From NCBI GenBank assembly GCA_046331705.1, contig JAXLQJ010000033.1:18032-82031 (forward strand): 64,000 nt of DNA, in the 5' to 3' direction. Made by a program: the position numbers and the translations under genes. The DNA comes from JADJOY01 sp046331705 [NCBI: bacterium] (GTDB lineage: Bacteria; JADJOY01). Of this stretch, positions 9,060-18,567 are shown piece after piece (positions within the stretch are counted from its first letter, which is position 1; every line of letters starts with the position of its first letter). The notes below the pieces were generated by a model that ran no database searches, was not told where the DNA came from, and saw nothing but the letters and a program-made list of their open reading frames with translations.

Positions 9060-10277
9060 CTACGACCGCAGGTACTGGTCGATGATCGCGGCGGCGCGCG
9101 TGGCGCCGCCGTGCTGGTGGATGCTCTTCTGAAGCACGCCCGCGGCGCGGCGGTACTTGGTGTTGGTGAGCACGTCCTCGATGGCGCGCTCGAGCGACGG
9201 GAAGAGCTCGCGCCCGTTCCCCAGCCGGATGCCTGCGCCCAGCCGCTCGACGATCTGCAGGTTCACGTCTTGATCGACGTGGTAGGGCGCGCCGATCACC
9301 GGCACGCCGCCGGCGAACGCCTGGTAGATGGAGCCGTTGCCGCCGTGGTTGATGACCACGTCGGACTTGGCGACCAGCCGATCGCCGCGCGCGAACTCCT
9401 CGATGAAGAAGTTGTCGGGCACTTCCGGGATGTCCACCGACAAGCCGCCGGTGGTCATGATGACCTGGTAGCGCGAGCCGCCGAAGTAGCGCGTCGCCTT
9501 CTCGAAGAAGAGCGGATCGCCCGTGGAACCCATGGTGATGTAGAGCGTCGGCCGATCCGGATCGAGCCGATCCAGCCACGCCGGATCCGGGAAATCGGGC
9601 TCCCACAGGATGGGCCCGACGTAGTGGACGTGCGCGGGTCGCGCCGCGGTGGTCGGCCCGTACTCGGGCACGTCCGCGAGCAGTGTCAGGTCACCCTGGA
9701 TGACGTCGAGCAACCCGTCGCAATGGCGCATCGGCAAGCCGTGATCGCGGCGGTACTTCCAGTACGGGAGGCTCCAATAGCGCGTCGCGGTGGCGCGCAG
9801 CGCCGGGATCAGCGCCGTGGCGAGGACGTCGCCCACGTAGCGCGTGAGGATGTGGCCGTGGAAGGCCTTGAGCGGCAGCGCGAAGTAGTTCGTCCAGTGC
9901 GCGTTGGTGATCGAGATGTACGGCACCCGGGCGATCTCCGCCGAGATCGAGAGCGACCAGTGCATGTCGCCCAGCACCACGTCGGGCCGATGGCGGTGGA
10001 TGACCTCGAGGTCCGACTCGACGCTGCGCAGCACCATGTCGCGCCACCAGCCGTAGCGCACCAGCGTCGCGCGGTTGGCGAGCTTCATGGTGGCCGCGCG
10101 CGGCACCGTGAACACCGTGTCGGTCTTGAAGCCCGCTTTCTCCGCGAGGCCCAGGAAGTGCCCCGCGCCGGCGAACACGATCTCGTGCCCGTGCGTATCC
10201 CGGAGGAGCTTGCACACCTCGAGCGCCCGCGAGACATGGGCTAAGAAGTTGGCGTCCGCGAAGGCCAGGACACGCAT
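9060..10277 (-). CDS. UGT/MGT-type glycosyltransferase (GT1-like)
   Basis: 405 residues with GT-B fold features. The N-terminus (MRVLAFADANFLAHVSR) resembles the acceptor half of macrolide or rhamnosyl GT1 enzymes. The C-terminal donor site shows INHGGNGSI followed by GVPVIGAPYHVDQ, matching the HGGxG...P...DQ signature of MGT-type transferases that use nucleotide sugars on lipophilic acceptors. The start was chosen at the ATG with GAGG 8 bases upstream; the frame runs 60 codons further but into Arg/Pro-rich non-conserved sequence. It is the first gene of a two-gene unit with the GT2 gene. Confidence 0.82.
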   Translation of the reverse strand: MRVLAFADANFLAHVSRALEVCKLLRDTHGHEIVFAGAGHFLGLAEKAGFKTDTVFTVPRAATMKLANRATLVRYGWWRDMVLRSVESDLEVIHRHRPDVVLGDMHWSLSISAEIARVPYISITNAHWTNYFALPLKAFHGHILTRYVGDVLATALIPALRATATRYWSLPYWKYRRDHGLPMRHCDGLLDVIQGDLTLLADVPEYGPTTAARPAHVHYVGPILWEPDFPDPAWLDRLDPDRPTLYITMGSTGDPLFFEKATRYFGGSRYQVIMTTGGLSVDIPEVPDNFFIEEFARGDRLVAKSDVVINHGGNGSIYQAFAGGVPVIGAPYHVDQDVNLQIVERLGAGIRLGNGRELFPSLERAIEDVLTNTKYRRAAGVLQKSIHQHGGATRAAAIIDQYLRS

Positions 10278-10577
10278 CGTTGGGGCCTCGCTCTCGACTC
10301 GTGCTGCTGGGTTTCGGGTCGTCCCGGGGTCGGATGACACTCCCGGTCGGGACGGAACGACGTGCGACGGTCCTGCCTGCGCGACCTCGAGCCGCGCGAG
10401 ACGGGTCCGTGCCTGACTCGCTCGGCGGGGGGCCACCGAGTCGACGCACCACGTCAAGGCTAGGGTCGTTCTCGCGGCCGGGTCAACAACCCGAGGGCAT
10501 TTCCCGAGTCGAAGGCGACGCTCGGCGGGGGGTTCGCTTCCCTATCGAGGGCCGCTTCTCTACCCTACGCGGCCGTC
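10278..10577 (+). other. Divergent intergenic region, no gene seen
   Basis: 300 bases between the UGT gene (leftward) and the TolC gene (rightward). Frames through it are Arg/Pro-rich with no recognisable protein. A short inverted repeat TCCCG-GT-CGGGA lies at 10341-10352, but arms this short are common in DNA of this composition. TACCCT at 10561-10566 could be a -10 box for the rightward gene, placing transcription start almost on its ATG. Nothing else is apparent. Confidence 0.5.
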
Positions 10578-12305
10578 ATGCGACTTCCCAGCTCGACCGT
10601 GCGCGCGAAGCCTCGCCCTCCCGGCCGCGCGCCGCGACTCGCGGCCGCAGCCGTGGCGCTCCTCGCCGCGCTGCTGGTCGCGGGCGCATGGCCGAGCACC
10701 AGCGCCGCGGCGGGCGCGGCCGCCGCCACGCCGCCCGGACGCGGTCCGCTGCTGCTTTCGCTGGGCGACGTCGTGGAGCTGGCGCTCACCAACAACCCGG
10801 TGCTGCGCGGCGAGGGATTCCTGGCGCTGCGGGCGATGGCCGAGGTGCCTGCCGCGGAAGGCACGCGCGACCTCTTCCTCTACTGGAAGTCGAGCTACAA
10901 CGACAGCAACGTCCCCACGACGTCGTCCTTGACGGGCAACAACCAACGGGTCTGGACGGGGACCGCGGGGCTGCGCCAGGCGCTCATCACCGGCACCAGC
11001 TACGACCTGTCGTTCAACAACCAGCGCACCGAGACCGACTTCCCCTTCAACGTCCTGGATCCGAACTACCGCGTCGACACCCAGCTCGCGATCACGCAGC
11101 CGCTGCTCAAGGGCTTCGGGCTCGACGTGAACGATGCTCCATCGCGGATCGCCGCCCACACCCGCGACGCGGCGCTGCTCCAATACCGCAGCCGCGCCGC
11201 CAACGTGGTCCAGTCGGCGCTCGAGGGGCTGTGGGACCTGAACCTCGCCCGCGCGCTCCTCGAGGTGAAGCAGCAGAGCCTCGCGCGGGCGCGCCAGCTC
11301 CAGAAGACGGTCCAGACGCAGGTGGATCGCGGTCTCCTGGCACGAGTCGAGCTGCTCAAGGCGCAGGTGGCGGCGGCAGCCCGCGACGACGAGGTCGTGG
11401 TGGCGCGGAAGGCCGTACGCGACGCCGAGGACCGCCTGCGCGACACCATCGCCCCTGACGCCGATCCCAGTTTCTGGGAACGCGAGCTCATGCCCGCGGG
11501 CCCCATCGAGTTCCCGACCCGCGAGGTCGACGACCAGGGGAGCGTCGGCCGGGCGCTCGAGCAACGCATGGAGATCCTCCAGGCGCGCGAGGACCTCGCC
11601 AGCCGCAAGGACGCGATGGCGCTGGCGCGCAACGCGCTGCTGCCCAGCCTCAACCTGGTGGGCGGGGTCAAGGTGAGCGGCCTCGCGGGCAGCGAGAAGC
11701 AGAACCAGTCGCTCATCGACTTCCGCGATCAGTATCCCGCCATCTACGACCTGCTGGATGCGCTCTTCGGCGGGCTCTTGGTGGGCGCCGGCACCGTCGA
11801 CCGGAGTCTGGTGGGCGGCTACCTCGACGCGCTCGAGAACATGGATTTCGTCACGTGGAGCGTCGGCGTGAACATCGAGATCCCGCTCGGCAACGACACC
11901 GCCGAGTCCCGCTACATCCAGGCGGTCGCCGACGAGAAACGCAGCGAGGAGAACCTCAAGTCGGTGAGCCGGAAGGTGCAGATCGAGGTTCGCGAGATCG
12001 TGCGCCGCGTGCGCACCAACCAGGAACGACTCGAGACCACCGCGCTCACCCGCGAGCTCGCCGAGAAGAACCTGCAGGCCGAGGAGGAGAAGCTCGAACG
12101 CGGCTACTCCACGAGCCAGGAGGTGCTCGACCTGCAGGTCGCGCTCGCGGAGGCGCGCGCCAACGAGCTCAAGGCACGCACCGACCTGGAGAAGAGCTAC
12201 GCCGCGTTCACGCGCTCGGCGGGCACGCTGCTCGAGGTATTCCACGTCGCCGCGCCCGCGGTGCCGGCGCTCGACACCATCGACGTTCCCGGCCGTCTGT
12301 GGTGA
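10578..12305 (+). CDS. TolC-family outer-membrane efflux protein
   Basis: 575 residues, somewhat longer than a typical TolC (430-500). An N-terminal signal peptide (basic start, hydrophobic stretch about 20-45 ending at ASTSAAA-like residues) indicates export. The two-fold outer-membrane efflux repeat is visible: LSLGDVVELALTNNP opens the first half, LAITQPLLKGFG marks a strand/helix junction, and LDLQVALAEARANELKA the last long helix. It is predicted to form the trimeric outer-membrane duct of a tripartite efflux pump or type I secretion system. No inner-membrane pump or adaptor gene lies beside it, so the partner must be elsewhere. The ATG has no clear Shine-Dalgarno. Confidence 0.85.
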   Translation: MRLPSSTVRAKPRPPGRAPRLAAAAVALLAALLVAGAWPSTSAAAGAAAATPPGRGPLLLSLGDVVELALTNNPVLRGEGFLALRAMAEVPAAEGTRDLFLYWKSSYNDSNVPTTSSLTGNNQRVWTGTAGLRQALITGTSYDLSFNNQRTETDFPFNVLDPNYRVDTQLAITQPLLKGFGLDVNDAPSRIAAHTRDAALLQYRSRAANVVQSALEGLWDLNLARALLEVKQQSLARARQLQKTVQTQVDRGLLARVELLKAQVAAAARDDEVVVARKAVRDAEDRLRDTIAPDADPSFWERELMPAGPIEFPTREVDDQGSVGRALEQRMEILQAREDLASRKDAMALARNALLPSLNLVGGVKVSGLAGSEKQNQSLIDFRDQYPAIYDLLDALFGGLLVGAGTVDRSLVGGYLDALENMDFVTWSVGVNIEIPLGNDTAESRYIQAVADEKRSEENLKSVSRKVQIEVREIVRRVRTNQERLETTALTRELAEKNLQAEEEKLERGYSTSQEVLDLQVALAEARANELKARTDLEKSYAAFTRSAGTLLEVFHVAAPAVPALDTIDVPGRLW

Positions 12306-12387
12306 GGTGCCGCGCGCGGCTCCGCTCCGCCGCGCGCGAGCATTCCGCCCCGCGAGTCGATTCGCCGCCTGCTAACATCAGCTCGCC

Positions 12388-13929
12388 ATGCCGGAGGCCC
12401 TGCGCGATCCCACGGCGGCGCTCGCCGAGCGCTATCGCGCCGTCTTCGATTACGCGCCCGATCCGGCGCTCCTGGTGCGCGCCGACGACGGGCGCATCCT
12501 CGACGTCAACCTGGCGTTCGAGACGCTGATCGGCTGGGCACGACGCGAGCTGCTCGAGCGCTCGCTCGCCGAGCTGATCGCCGCGTCGACGCCGGCCGAG
12601 CAGCGCGGCGCCTTCGCCGCTGCGCTCGCGTCCGACGCTCCGGTGCGCATCGACGCGGTCGCGTTCGCCCGCCGCGACGGCGCGGCGCTCACCGTGGACG
12701 TGGACGTCAACCCGGTGAAGGCGCGCGGCGACCGCTTGTGCCACGTGATCGCGCGCGACCTGGAGCGCGAGCGCCGCCTGCGCGAGCAGATGATCCAGTC
12801 CGAGAAGCTCGCGTCGCTCGGCCAGCTCGTGTCCGGATTCGCCCACGAGGTGAACAACCCGCTCACCGGCATCCTCGGCTACGCGGAGCTGCTGCTGGAT
12901 CGCGGCGCCGAGCTGCCCGCCGAGCTGCGCGCCGACGTGGAGCGGATCTTCAACGGCGCGCAACGCACCCACCAGATCATCTCCAACTTGCTCAAGTTCG
13001 CGCGCGCCGAATCTCCCACCGCCACACCCATCGACGTCCACGCGCTGCTCGACGAGTGCTTGACCCTCAAGGAATACGCGTTTCGCGTGAGCGACATCAT
13101 GGTGCGGCGCGACTTCCAGCAGAGCCTGCCCACGCTCACGGGCAGCGCGCAGCGGCTCCGACAGGCGTTCCTCAACATCATCGAGAACGCCCACGAGGCG
13201 ATGGTCGCGCAGCGCGGCGGCGGCACCATCGTGGTGCGCACCCACGCGATCGCGGGGGACCAGATCGAGATCGAGTTCCTCGACGACGGCCCCGGGCTCG
13301 CCGAGCCGCACCGGGTGTTCGATCCCTTCTACACGACCAAGGGCGTGGGCAAGGGCACGGGCCTCGGGCTCTCGGTGAGCTACGGCATCGTGCGCGATCA
13401 CGGCGGCGAGATCGTCGCCGAGAACCGCCCCGGCGGCGGCGCGCGCGTGGCCGTGCGTCTGCCGGTGACACCCACGGTGGCGACCGTTCCCCGGCCGGTC
13501 ACGCAGCCCGTGCAGCACGGCGACAACCTCGGCCGCGGCGAGCGCGTGCTGGTGGTGGACGACGAGGACATCGTGCTCGCCGTCACCGAGAAGGTGCTGC
13601 GCGAAGCGAACTACAAGGTCACCGTCGCGCGCAGCGGTCACCAAGCGGTGCTGAAGCTGCGCGACGAGTCGTTCGATCTGGTGGTCACCGACGTGCGCAT
13701 GCCGCGTCCCGTGGACGGCATCGATCTCTACCACTGGATCCGCGCCAATCGCGCCGGTTTCGAGGGGCGCGTGGTGTTCATGACCGGTGACACGTTGCGC
13801 GAGGTGACTCGCAGCTTCCTCGAGAGCGTCCCCAATCTGCGTCTCGCCAAGCCCTACAGCCCGGAAGAGCTGCGCAGCACCGTGCGGCACGCGCTCGACG
13901 CCAATCCGGTGCCCGGAATGCGGCCCTGA
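12388..13929 (+). CDS. PAS-containing hybrid sensor histidine kinase with receiver domain
   Basis: 513 residues, soluble (no membrane helix). PAS domain ~15-120 (RYRAVFDYAPDPALLVR, ILDVN). HisKA with phospho-acceptor His153 in GFAHEVNNPLTGILGY. HATPase domain with N-box NIIENAHEA, then DDGPGL, DPFYTTK and GTGLGLS. C-terminal receiver ~384-505 with VLVVDDE, phospho-acceptor Asp435 in VVTDVRMP, and the switch Lys in LAKPYSPEE. The signal sensed by the PAS domain is unknown. The ATG lacks a Shine-Dalgarno but has TAACAT 9 bases upstream, as if the transcript were leaderless. The stop overlaps the start of the lipoprotein hydrolase, so the two are probably co-translated. Confidence 0.9.
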   Translation: MPEALRDPTAALAERYRAVFDYAPDPALLVRADDGRILDVNLAFETLIGWARRELLERSLAELIAASTPAEQRGAFAAALASDAPVRIDAVAFARRDGAALTVDVDVNPVKARGDRLCHVIARDLERERRLREQMIQSEKLASLGQLVSGFAHEVNNPLTGILGYAELLLDRGAELPAELRADVERIFNGAQRTHQIISNLLKFARAESPTATPIDVHALLDECLTLKEYAFRVSDIMVRRDFQQSLPTLTGSAQRLRQAFLNIIENAHEAMVAQRGGGTIVVRTHAIAGDQIEIEFLDDGPGLAEPHRVFDPFYTTKGVGKGTGLGLSVSYGIVRDHGGEIVAENRPGGGARVAVRLPVTPTVATVPRPVTQPVQHGDNLGRGERVLVVDDEDIVLAVTEKVLREANYKVTVARSGHQAVLKLRDESFDLVVTDVRMPRPVDGIDLYHWIRANRAGFEGRVVFMTGDTLREVTRSFLESVPNLRLAKPYSPEELRSTVRHALDANPVPGMRP

Positions 13930-15995
13930 ACCCCGCCGGACCTCGCCGCTCGCGTGCGCGCCTCGGGTGGGCGTGCGCCGCCGCGAGCCTGGCGCTGGCG
14001 GCGGCCTGCGGGGACGGCGGCGCTCGTTCCGCCAGCGGCGCGCGCACCACCGCCGTCACGTCGTTCGCTGCCGACGCGAGCTTCTACGACTCGCCCTTCC
14101 CGTCCGACCACCGGCGTGACGACGGCGGCCGTCCGCGCCTCGACGGCTTCCCCAACCCCGACGGGGTCGCCTTGGTCGACGACGTGCTCGCGCTCGCCGA
14201 GCGCGAGTCGGATGGCTTCAGCGTGACCACGGGTGCGTTCTTCCGCTTCACGGCGGCCCTCGACCCCGAGAGCCTGCCGCGCGCGCCCCTCGACACCCTG
14301 GCGGGCACGGCACCGGTCTTCCTGATCGACGTCGACCCCACGTCGCCGGAGCGCGGCCGCCGATTTCCGCTCCATGCGGGGTTCCAAGCAGACGCCGGCC
14401 CATTCGGCGCGACCAACCTGCTGGTGCTGCTGCCGCTGCAGGGCATCCCGCTCGCCGAGGGCACGCGCTACGCCGCGGGTGTCACGCGCGCCGTGCGCGA
14501 TGCCGCGGGACGGCCGCTGGCGAGCTCGCCCGAGATGCAGGCGCTGCTTCGCGGCAAGCGGCCCGCCAGCATGGGCGACGGCGTCTTCGCGGAATACCGC
14601 GACGCGCTCGCGACGCTCGACGAGCTTGGCATCGGCGCCGACGCGCTCGCGGCGCTCACGGTGTTCACCACCGGCCATCCCATGCGCCGCATGCGCGCGC
14701 TCGCCGAGCGCATGGAAAACATCGCGCTGCCCGCGCCGGTGACGCCATGGGAGCGGACCGACGTCTTCGACGATTTCTGCGTGCTGGCGGCGCGCATCGA
14801 CATGCCGATCTTCCAGCGCGGCGATCCGCCGTTCTTCTCGGGGGGCGGCGACATCGTTTTCGACGCAGCCGGCGCGCCGGTGCAGCAAGGCACCGAACCG
14901 TCGCGATTGGTGGTCACGCTGCCACGAAAAACCGAGCCGGCGGCCGGATTCCCGGCGATGGTGTTCATCCGCACCGGCGGCGGCGGCGATCGGCCGCTGG
15001 TGGATCGCGGACGCGAGCCGAGCCACGGCGCGGGCGCGCTCGAGCCTGGCGAAGGCCCCGCGCGCTACTTCGCTCGTGCGGGCTTCGCCGCGATCAGCTT
15101 CGACGGCCCGCACGGCGGGCTGCGCAACGTCTCGGGCATCGACGAGCAGCTCACCGTCTACAACTTCCTCAACCCGTCGGCGCTGCGCGACAACGTCCTC
15201 GAGACCGCTGCCGAGGCGGTGCTGATGGGGCGACTGCTGGCCTCGCTCTCGTGGCCGGCCGCGACGTGCCCGGCGCTCGACGCGAGCGCCACCGGCGACG
15301 ACACGGTGCGCATCGACGCGAGCCGCATGGGCATCATGGGGCACTCGATCGGCGGCACGGTGGCGCCGCTGGCGCTCGCCACCTCGGCGCGGCTGCGCGC
15401 GGCGGTGCTGAGCGGCGAAGGCGGCAGCTACCTCGAGAACCTGCTCTTCAAGGAGAGCCCCGTTCCCGTGAAGCCCATCGCCACCGCGATCCTGCGCTAC
15501 GGGCAGCACGGGATCGAGCTGAGCCGCGCCGATCCCTTCCTGTCGATCCTGCAATGGGCGGCGGAGCCCGCCGATCCGCCCAGCTACGGACGCGCGCTGA
15601 TCGGCGCGCCCATCGCGGGTGCCTCGCGCCACATCCTGATGTTCCAGGGCATTCGCGACACGTACATCACGCCCACCATCGCCAACGCGAGCACCGGCTC
15701 GTTCGGCCTCGACCTGGGCGGCGCCGCGCTCGACACCAGCGTCAACGACGTGTTGGTGGCGAGTGGCGGCGAACGGATCGAGCTACCCGCGGCCGGCAAT
15801 CTTCGCGGCAGCGCCGGCGAAGCCGTCACCGGCGTGGTCGTGCAACATCCCGAGGACGGCCTCGAGGACGGCCACGAGATCGCGTTCCAGCGCGACGAGC
15901 CGAAACGCCAATACCAATGCTTCCTCGCCACCTTCGCCGCCGACCAGCCGCCGCTCGTCACCACCGGCAGCGCCGACGCGCCGTGCGCGCCGTAG
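13926..15995 (+). CDS. Secreted lipoprotein with alpha/beta-hydrolase domain
   Basis: 689 residues if started at the CTG that overlaps the histidine kinase stop codon (CTGA). No ATG, GTG or TTG lies between that point and the mature region. The CTG start yields a credible lipoprotein signal: RRSRARLGW, a hydrophobic run, then LAAAC with Cys28. A later TTG at 14172 would delete the signal and the conserved FPSDHRRDDGG segment. The C-terminal half is an alpha/beta hydrolase with nucleophile elbow GIMGHSIGGT (Ser474) and strand AVLSGEGGSY. It resembles large Ig-like-plus-lipase lipoproteins of myxobacteria-like genomes. Predicted to be a cell-surface or periplasmic esterase; substrate unknown. 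Confidence 0.75.
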   Translation: MNPAGPRRSRARLGWACAAASLALAAACGDGGARSASGARTTAVTSFAADASFYDSPFPSDHRRDDGGRPRLDGFPNPDGVALVDDVLALAERESDGFSVTTGAFFRFTAALDPESLPRAPLDTLAGTAPVFLIDVDPTSPERGRRFPLHAGFQADAGPFGATNLLVLLPLQGIPLAEGTRYAAGVTRAVRDAAGRPLASSPEMQALLRGKRPASMGDGVFAEYRDALATLDELGIGADALAALTVFTTGHPMRRMRALAERMENIALPAPVTPWERTDVFDDFCVLAARIDMPIFQRGDPPFFSGGGDIVFDAAGAPVQQGTEPSRLVVTLPRKTEPAAGFPAMVFIRTGGGGDRPLVDRGREPSHGAGALEPGEGPARYFARAGFAAISFDGPHGGLRNVSGIDEQLTVYNFLNPSALRDNVLETAAEAVLMGRLLASLSWPAATCPALDASATGDDTVRIDASRMGIMGHSIGGTVAPLALATSARLRAAVLSGEGGSYLENLLFKESPVPVKPIATAILRYGQHGIELSRADPFLSILQWAAEPADPPSYGRALIGAPIAGASRHILMFQGIRDTYITPTIANASTGSFGLDLGGAALDTSVNDVLVASGGERIELPAAGNLRGSAGEAVTGVVVQHPEDGLEDGHEIAFQRDEPKRQYQCFLATFAADQPPLVTTGSADAPCAP

Positions 15996-16071
15996 ACTCG
16001 AGTCGCGACGGCGCCGCGCGTGGCGCGGAGAGCGCCGTGCCGCGCGCGGCGACCGCCACGAACCCGCTACG

Positions 16072-16683
16072 CTACTTCGCCGGCGGTGCGGCGGGCGCTG
16101 CCGAAGGTCCGGCGGCGGGCGGCGCTTTGGGCGCATCCCACGCAGGCGGCGGCGGGAACACCAGCGCCGAGCCCTTGAACGGCTGCCCCGGCGGCACCAG
16201 CGCCGGCATCACGTGATGCACCGCGGGAATGGACTTGAGATACGCCGCGATCGCCGTCGCGTCCTCGTCCGTCAAGCCCACGAAGTCGGGCCACGGCATC
16301 GGCGGCAGCAAGATGCGGCCGTCCGGCCGCCGACCGTTGCGGATGGCATCGACGATCTGCGCCTCGGTCCAGCTGCCGATGCCGGTCTCGACGTCGGGCG
16401 TGATGTTGCGCGGGAAGCTCACGCCCCAGGGACCTTGCCAACCGAGCTCGCTACCCGCGAGGCGCCGCGTGAGGTCGGGCGCCCCGTAGAATGAGCCGGG
16501 TGTGTGGCAATCGCCGCATCCCATGACCGTGACCAGATACTCACCCCGCGCCACCTTCGCGTCCGGCGCCGCCTTCGCCCCGGCCTCGACGTGCGATGCG
16601 GCCCACGCGGCCACCGCGGAAACCAGCATTCCGCTCACCGCGATCCAGGTCGTGCGCGCCCACCTTCGTTCTCCTCGTTCCAC
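16072..16683 (-). CDS. c-type cytochrome, single heme
   Basis: 203 residues. An N-terminal hydrophobic segment (about 12-29, WIAVSGMLVSAVAAWAA) serves as signal or anchor. One heme site, GCGDCH (Cys56-Cys59-His60), is followed by TPGSFYG; the likely axial Met is in LLPPMPWPDF (Met129). The spacing fits class I cytochrome c, like the small diheme or alcohol-dehydrogenase-associated subunits that accept electrons in the periplasm. The tail is Pro/Ala-rich. It is not next to a partner oxidoreductase, so the electron donor is unknown. Divergent from the HEAT-repeat gene across 180 bp. Confidence 0.88.
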   Translation of the reverse strand: MERGERRWARTTWIAVSGMLVSAVAAWAASHVEAGAKAAPDAKVARGEYLVTVMGCGDCHTPGSFYGAPDLTRRLAGSELGWQGPWGVSFPRNITPDVETGIGSWTEAQIVDAIRNGRRPDGRILLPPMPWPDFVGLTDEDATAIAAYLKSIPAVHHVMPALVPPGQPFKGSALVFPPPPAWDAPKAPPAAGPSAAPAAPPAK

Positions 16684-16863
16684 GGCTTGCGTTCCTCCCC
16701 GCCTTCGAGTGGCTTGCGCTTCGTTCGATCGTCCGACGGCACGGTGGCGACGAGCGCCACGCGCCGCATCGGTTTCACGGACGGCGACGACTCCTTGGAC
16801 GAACGCGCGAGGGCGTTCATTTCCCTCCGGCCGTCGCCAGACGTCGAAGATCGAGCGGGAATC

Positions 16864-17766
16864 ATGACGGACGATCCTGGTGTGCCGTCAAGGAACGAGC
16901 GCCTCGGCGCGCTGCTCGACGACCTCGAGCACGGCGAGGCCGAGTGGCGAATGAGCGCGGCGCTCGCGCTGGGACGCCTGGGCGCGCCGGCCGTGCCCGG
17001 ATTGGTGGAGGTGGTGCGATCGGGCAGCCCCGCAGCGCGGGAGGCCGCGGGCGCGGCGCTGGGGCGGATCGGGCGCTCGACGCGCGCCGTGCCCGAGGCG
17101 CTGCTGGGGCTCCTCGACGATCCAAGCGAGGACGTGCGTGACGCCGCGGCGCGCGCCGTGGGCACGATGGGCGCCGCCGCGGTGCCCGCGCTCACGGCGC
17201 TGCTCGCGACGAATCGCGCCGACCTGCGGCGCGTGGCGGCACAGGCGCTCGGCTGCCTGGCGCGGGACGCCGAGCCGGCGACCACGGCCCTGGCGGCGCT
17301 GCTCGACGATGCAGCGCTCGAGGTGCGTCGGCGAGCGGTGTGGGCGCTCGGCAAGATCGGCGCACCCGCCGTGGCGGCGCTCGCCCGCGCCCTCGGCGAC
17401 GGAGATACCTCGGTGCGACTCACCGCCGCGCGCTCGCTGGCGGGAATCGGGGAGCGTGCGCAAGCGGCCGACGCGGCGCTGCGCACGGCGCTCGCCGACA
17501 GCGACTTCCGCGTGCGCGTCCACGCCGCCAACGCGCTCACCCAGCTGGAGGGCGACGTCGCCCCCGCGGTGGCGATCCTCGCGGAGGCCCTCGAACAGCC
17601 CGACCCGAGCTTCCGTGCGCTCGCCGCGCGCGCTCTCGGCCGAATCGGTCCCGCTTCCCGTCAGGCGGCGACGGCGTTGCTCAAGGCGTTGCGGGACGAC
17701 GACGCCGAGGTCCGCCAGGCCGCCCTCGAGGCCGCCAAGAAATCTCACCGCGACAAGCTGAACTGA
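16864..17766 (+). CDS. HEAT-repeat (PBS lyase-like) protein
   Basis: 300 residues composed almost entirely of ~31-residue HEAT/armadillo-type units. Recurrent elements are AALALGRLGAPAVP, AAGAALGRIG, AARAVGTMGAAAVPAL, VWALGKIGAPAV and AARALGRIGP, about eight repeats in all. Such solenoids are scaffolds for protein-protein contact; no catalytic motif is visible. The ATG was taken as start because the frame upstream runs across the cytochrome c gene on the other strand. There is no signal peptide. It stands alone between the cytochrome and thioredoxin genes. Confidence 0.8.
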   Translation: MTDDPGVPSRNERLGALLDDLEHGEAEWRMSAALALGRLGAPAVPGLVEVVRSGSPAAREAAGAALGRIGRSTRAVPEALLGLLDDPSEDVRDAAARAVGTMGAAAVPALTALLATNRADLRRVAAQALGCLARDAEPATTALAALLDDAALEVRRRAVWALGKIGAPAVAALARALGDGDTSVRLTAARSLAGIGERAQAADAALRTALADSDFRVRVHAANALTQLEGDVAPAVAILAEALEQPDPSFRALAARALGRIGPASRQAATALLKALRDDDAEVRQAALEAAKKSHRDKLN

Positions 17767-17980
17767 GCGCTTGCAGGGGAGTTTCGAGCCGCCACCGTTC
17801 GCGGAAGAGCGGCGCCGCGAGCCCGCGTCGTCGCGGCGCGCGGCCTCTCGAGCCCGCCGCACGTGGCGCCGGCGCGCGCATCCGTCAAGGGCATTCACCC
17901 GCGCACCGCCGGATCCCCATTGACGAGCCGTGGTGGCGTGCGCACGTTCGCGCTCCCATGCCCACTCGTGGAGGTCCGCA

Positions 17981-18409
17981 GTGATTCGCACGTGTCCTTC
18001 CTGCGCCAGGTCCAACCGAGTGGCGGCGAAGCACCTCGCCGCCACCGGGCGCTGTGGCGCGTGCAAGTCCACGCTTCCTCCCGTCTCCGAGCCCATCGAC
18101 GCCGACGCGGAATCGTTCGACGAGATCGTGAACGGCGCCACCGTCCCCGTGCTCGTGGACTTCTGGGCCGACTGGTGCGGCCCGTGCCGGACGGCTGCGC
18201 CCGAGGTGAAGCGCGCCGCCCTCGAGGCCGCGGGCCGAGCCCTCGTCCTCAAGGTCGATACCGAGCGTCACCCCGAGGTCGCGGCCCGTTTCGGCGTGCG
18301 CAGCATCCCCAACTTCGTCGTGCTCGCGCGCGGCCGCGTCGTGAAGCAACAAGCGGGAGTCGTCCCCCACACCCAGCTTCTCGCCTGGCTCCGCCAGGCC
18401 GCGGCCTGA
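17981..18409 (+). CDS. trxC: Thioredoxin with N-terminal zinc ribbon (TrxC-like)
   Basis: 142 residues. Four N-terminal cysteines (Cys5/Cys8 in CPSC and Cys25/Cys28 in CGAC) form the zinc ribbon typical of thioredoxin 2. The thioredoxin domain follows, with active site WADWCGPC (Cys66, Cys69), the cis-Pro loop VRSIPNF and a final amphipathic helix. TrxC reduces protein disulfides in the cytoplasm, and the zinc ribbon makes it redox- or stress-responsive. The start is GTG with GGAGG six bases upstream, which beats the in-frame upstream ATG. It is a single-gene unit. Confidence 0.9.
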   Translation: MIRTCPSCARSNRVAAKHLAATGRCGACKSTLPPVSEPIDADAESFDEIVNGATVPVLVDFWADWCGPCRTAAPEVKRAALEAAGRALVLKVDTERHPEVAARFGVRSIPNFVVLARGRVVKQQAGVVPHTQLLAWLRQAAA

Positions 18410-18567
18410 GCGCTTGCCGACGACGCCGCTCCGGCGAGATGCGGCCGTACGGCGGCTCCGCGGTTCCGGGACTCGGTCCGTCGTTCCGCGCATTCACGGG
18501 TCCGCGGTGAGTTAGCATGCGACGCGCTCGCGATCGGTCGCGTTCGCGTCGATCGTCGGAGGCCAAC

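Noticed and set aside
16504-16863. Upstream in-frame extension of the HEAT-repeat gene
   Set aside because: It lies antisense to the cytochrome c gene and has no HEAT character; the ATG at 16864 begins the repeat protein cleanly.
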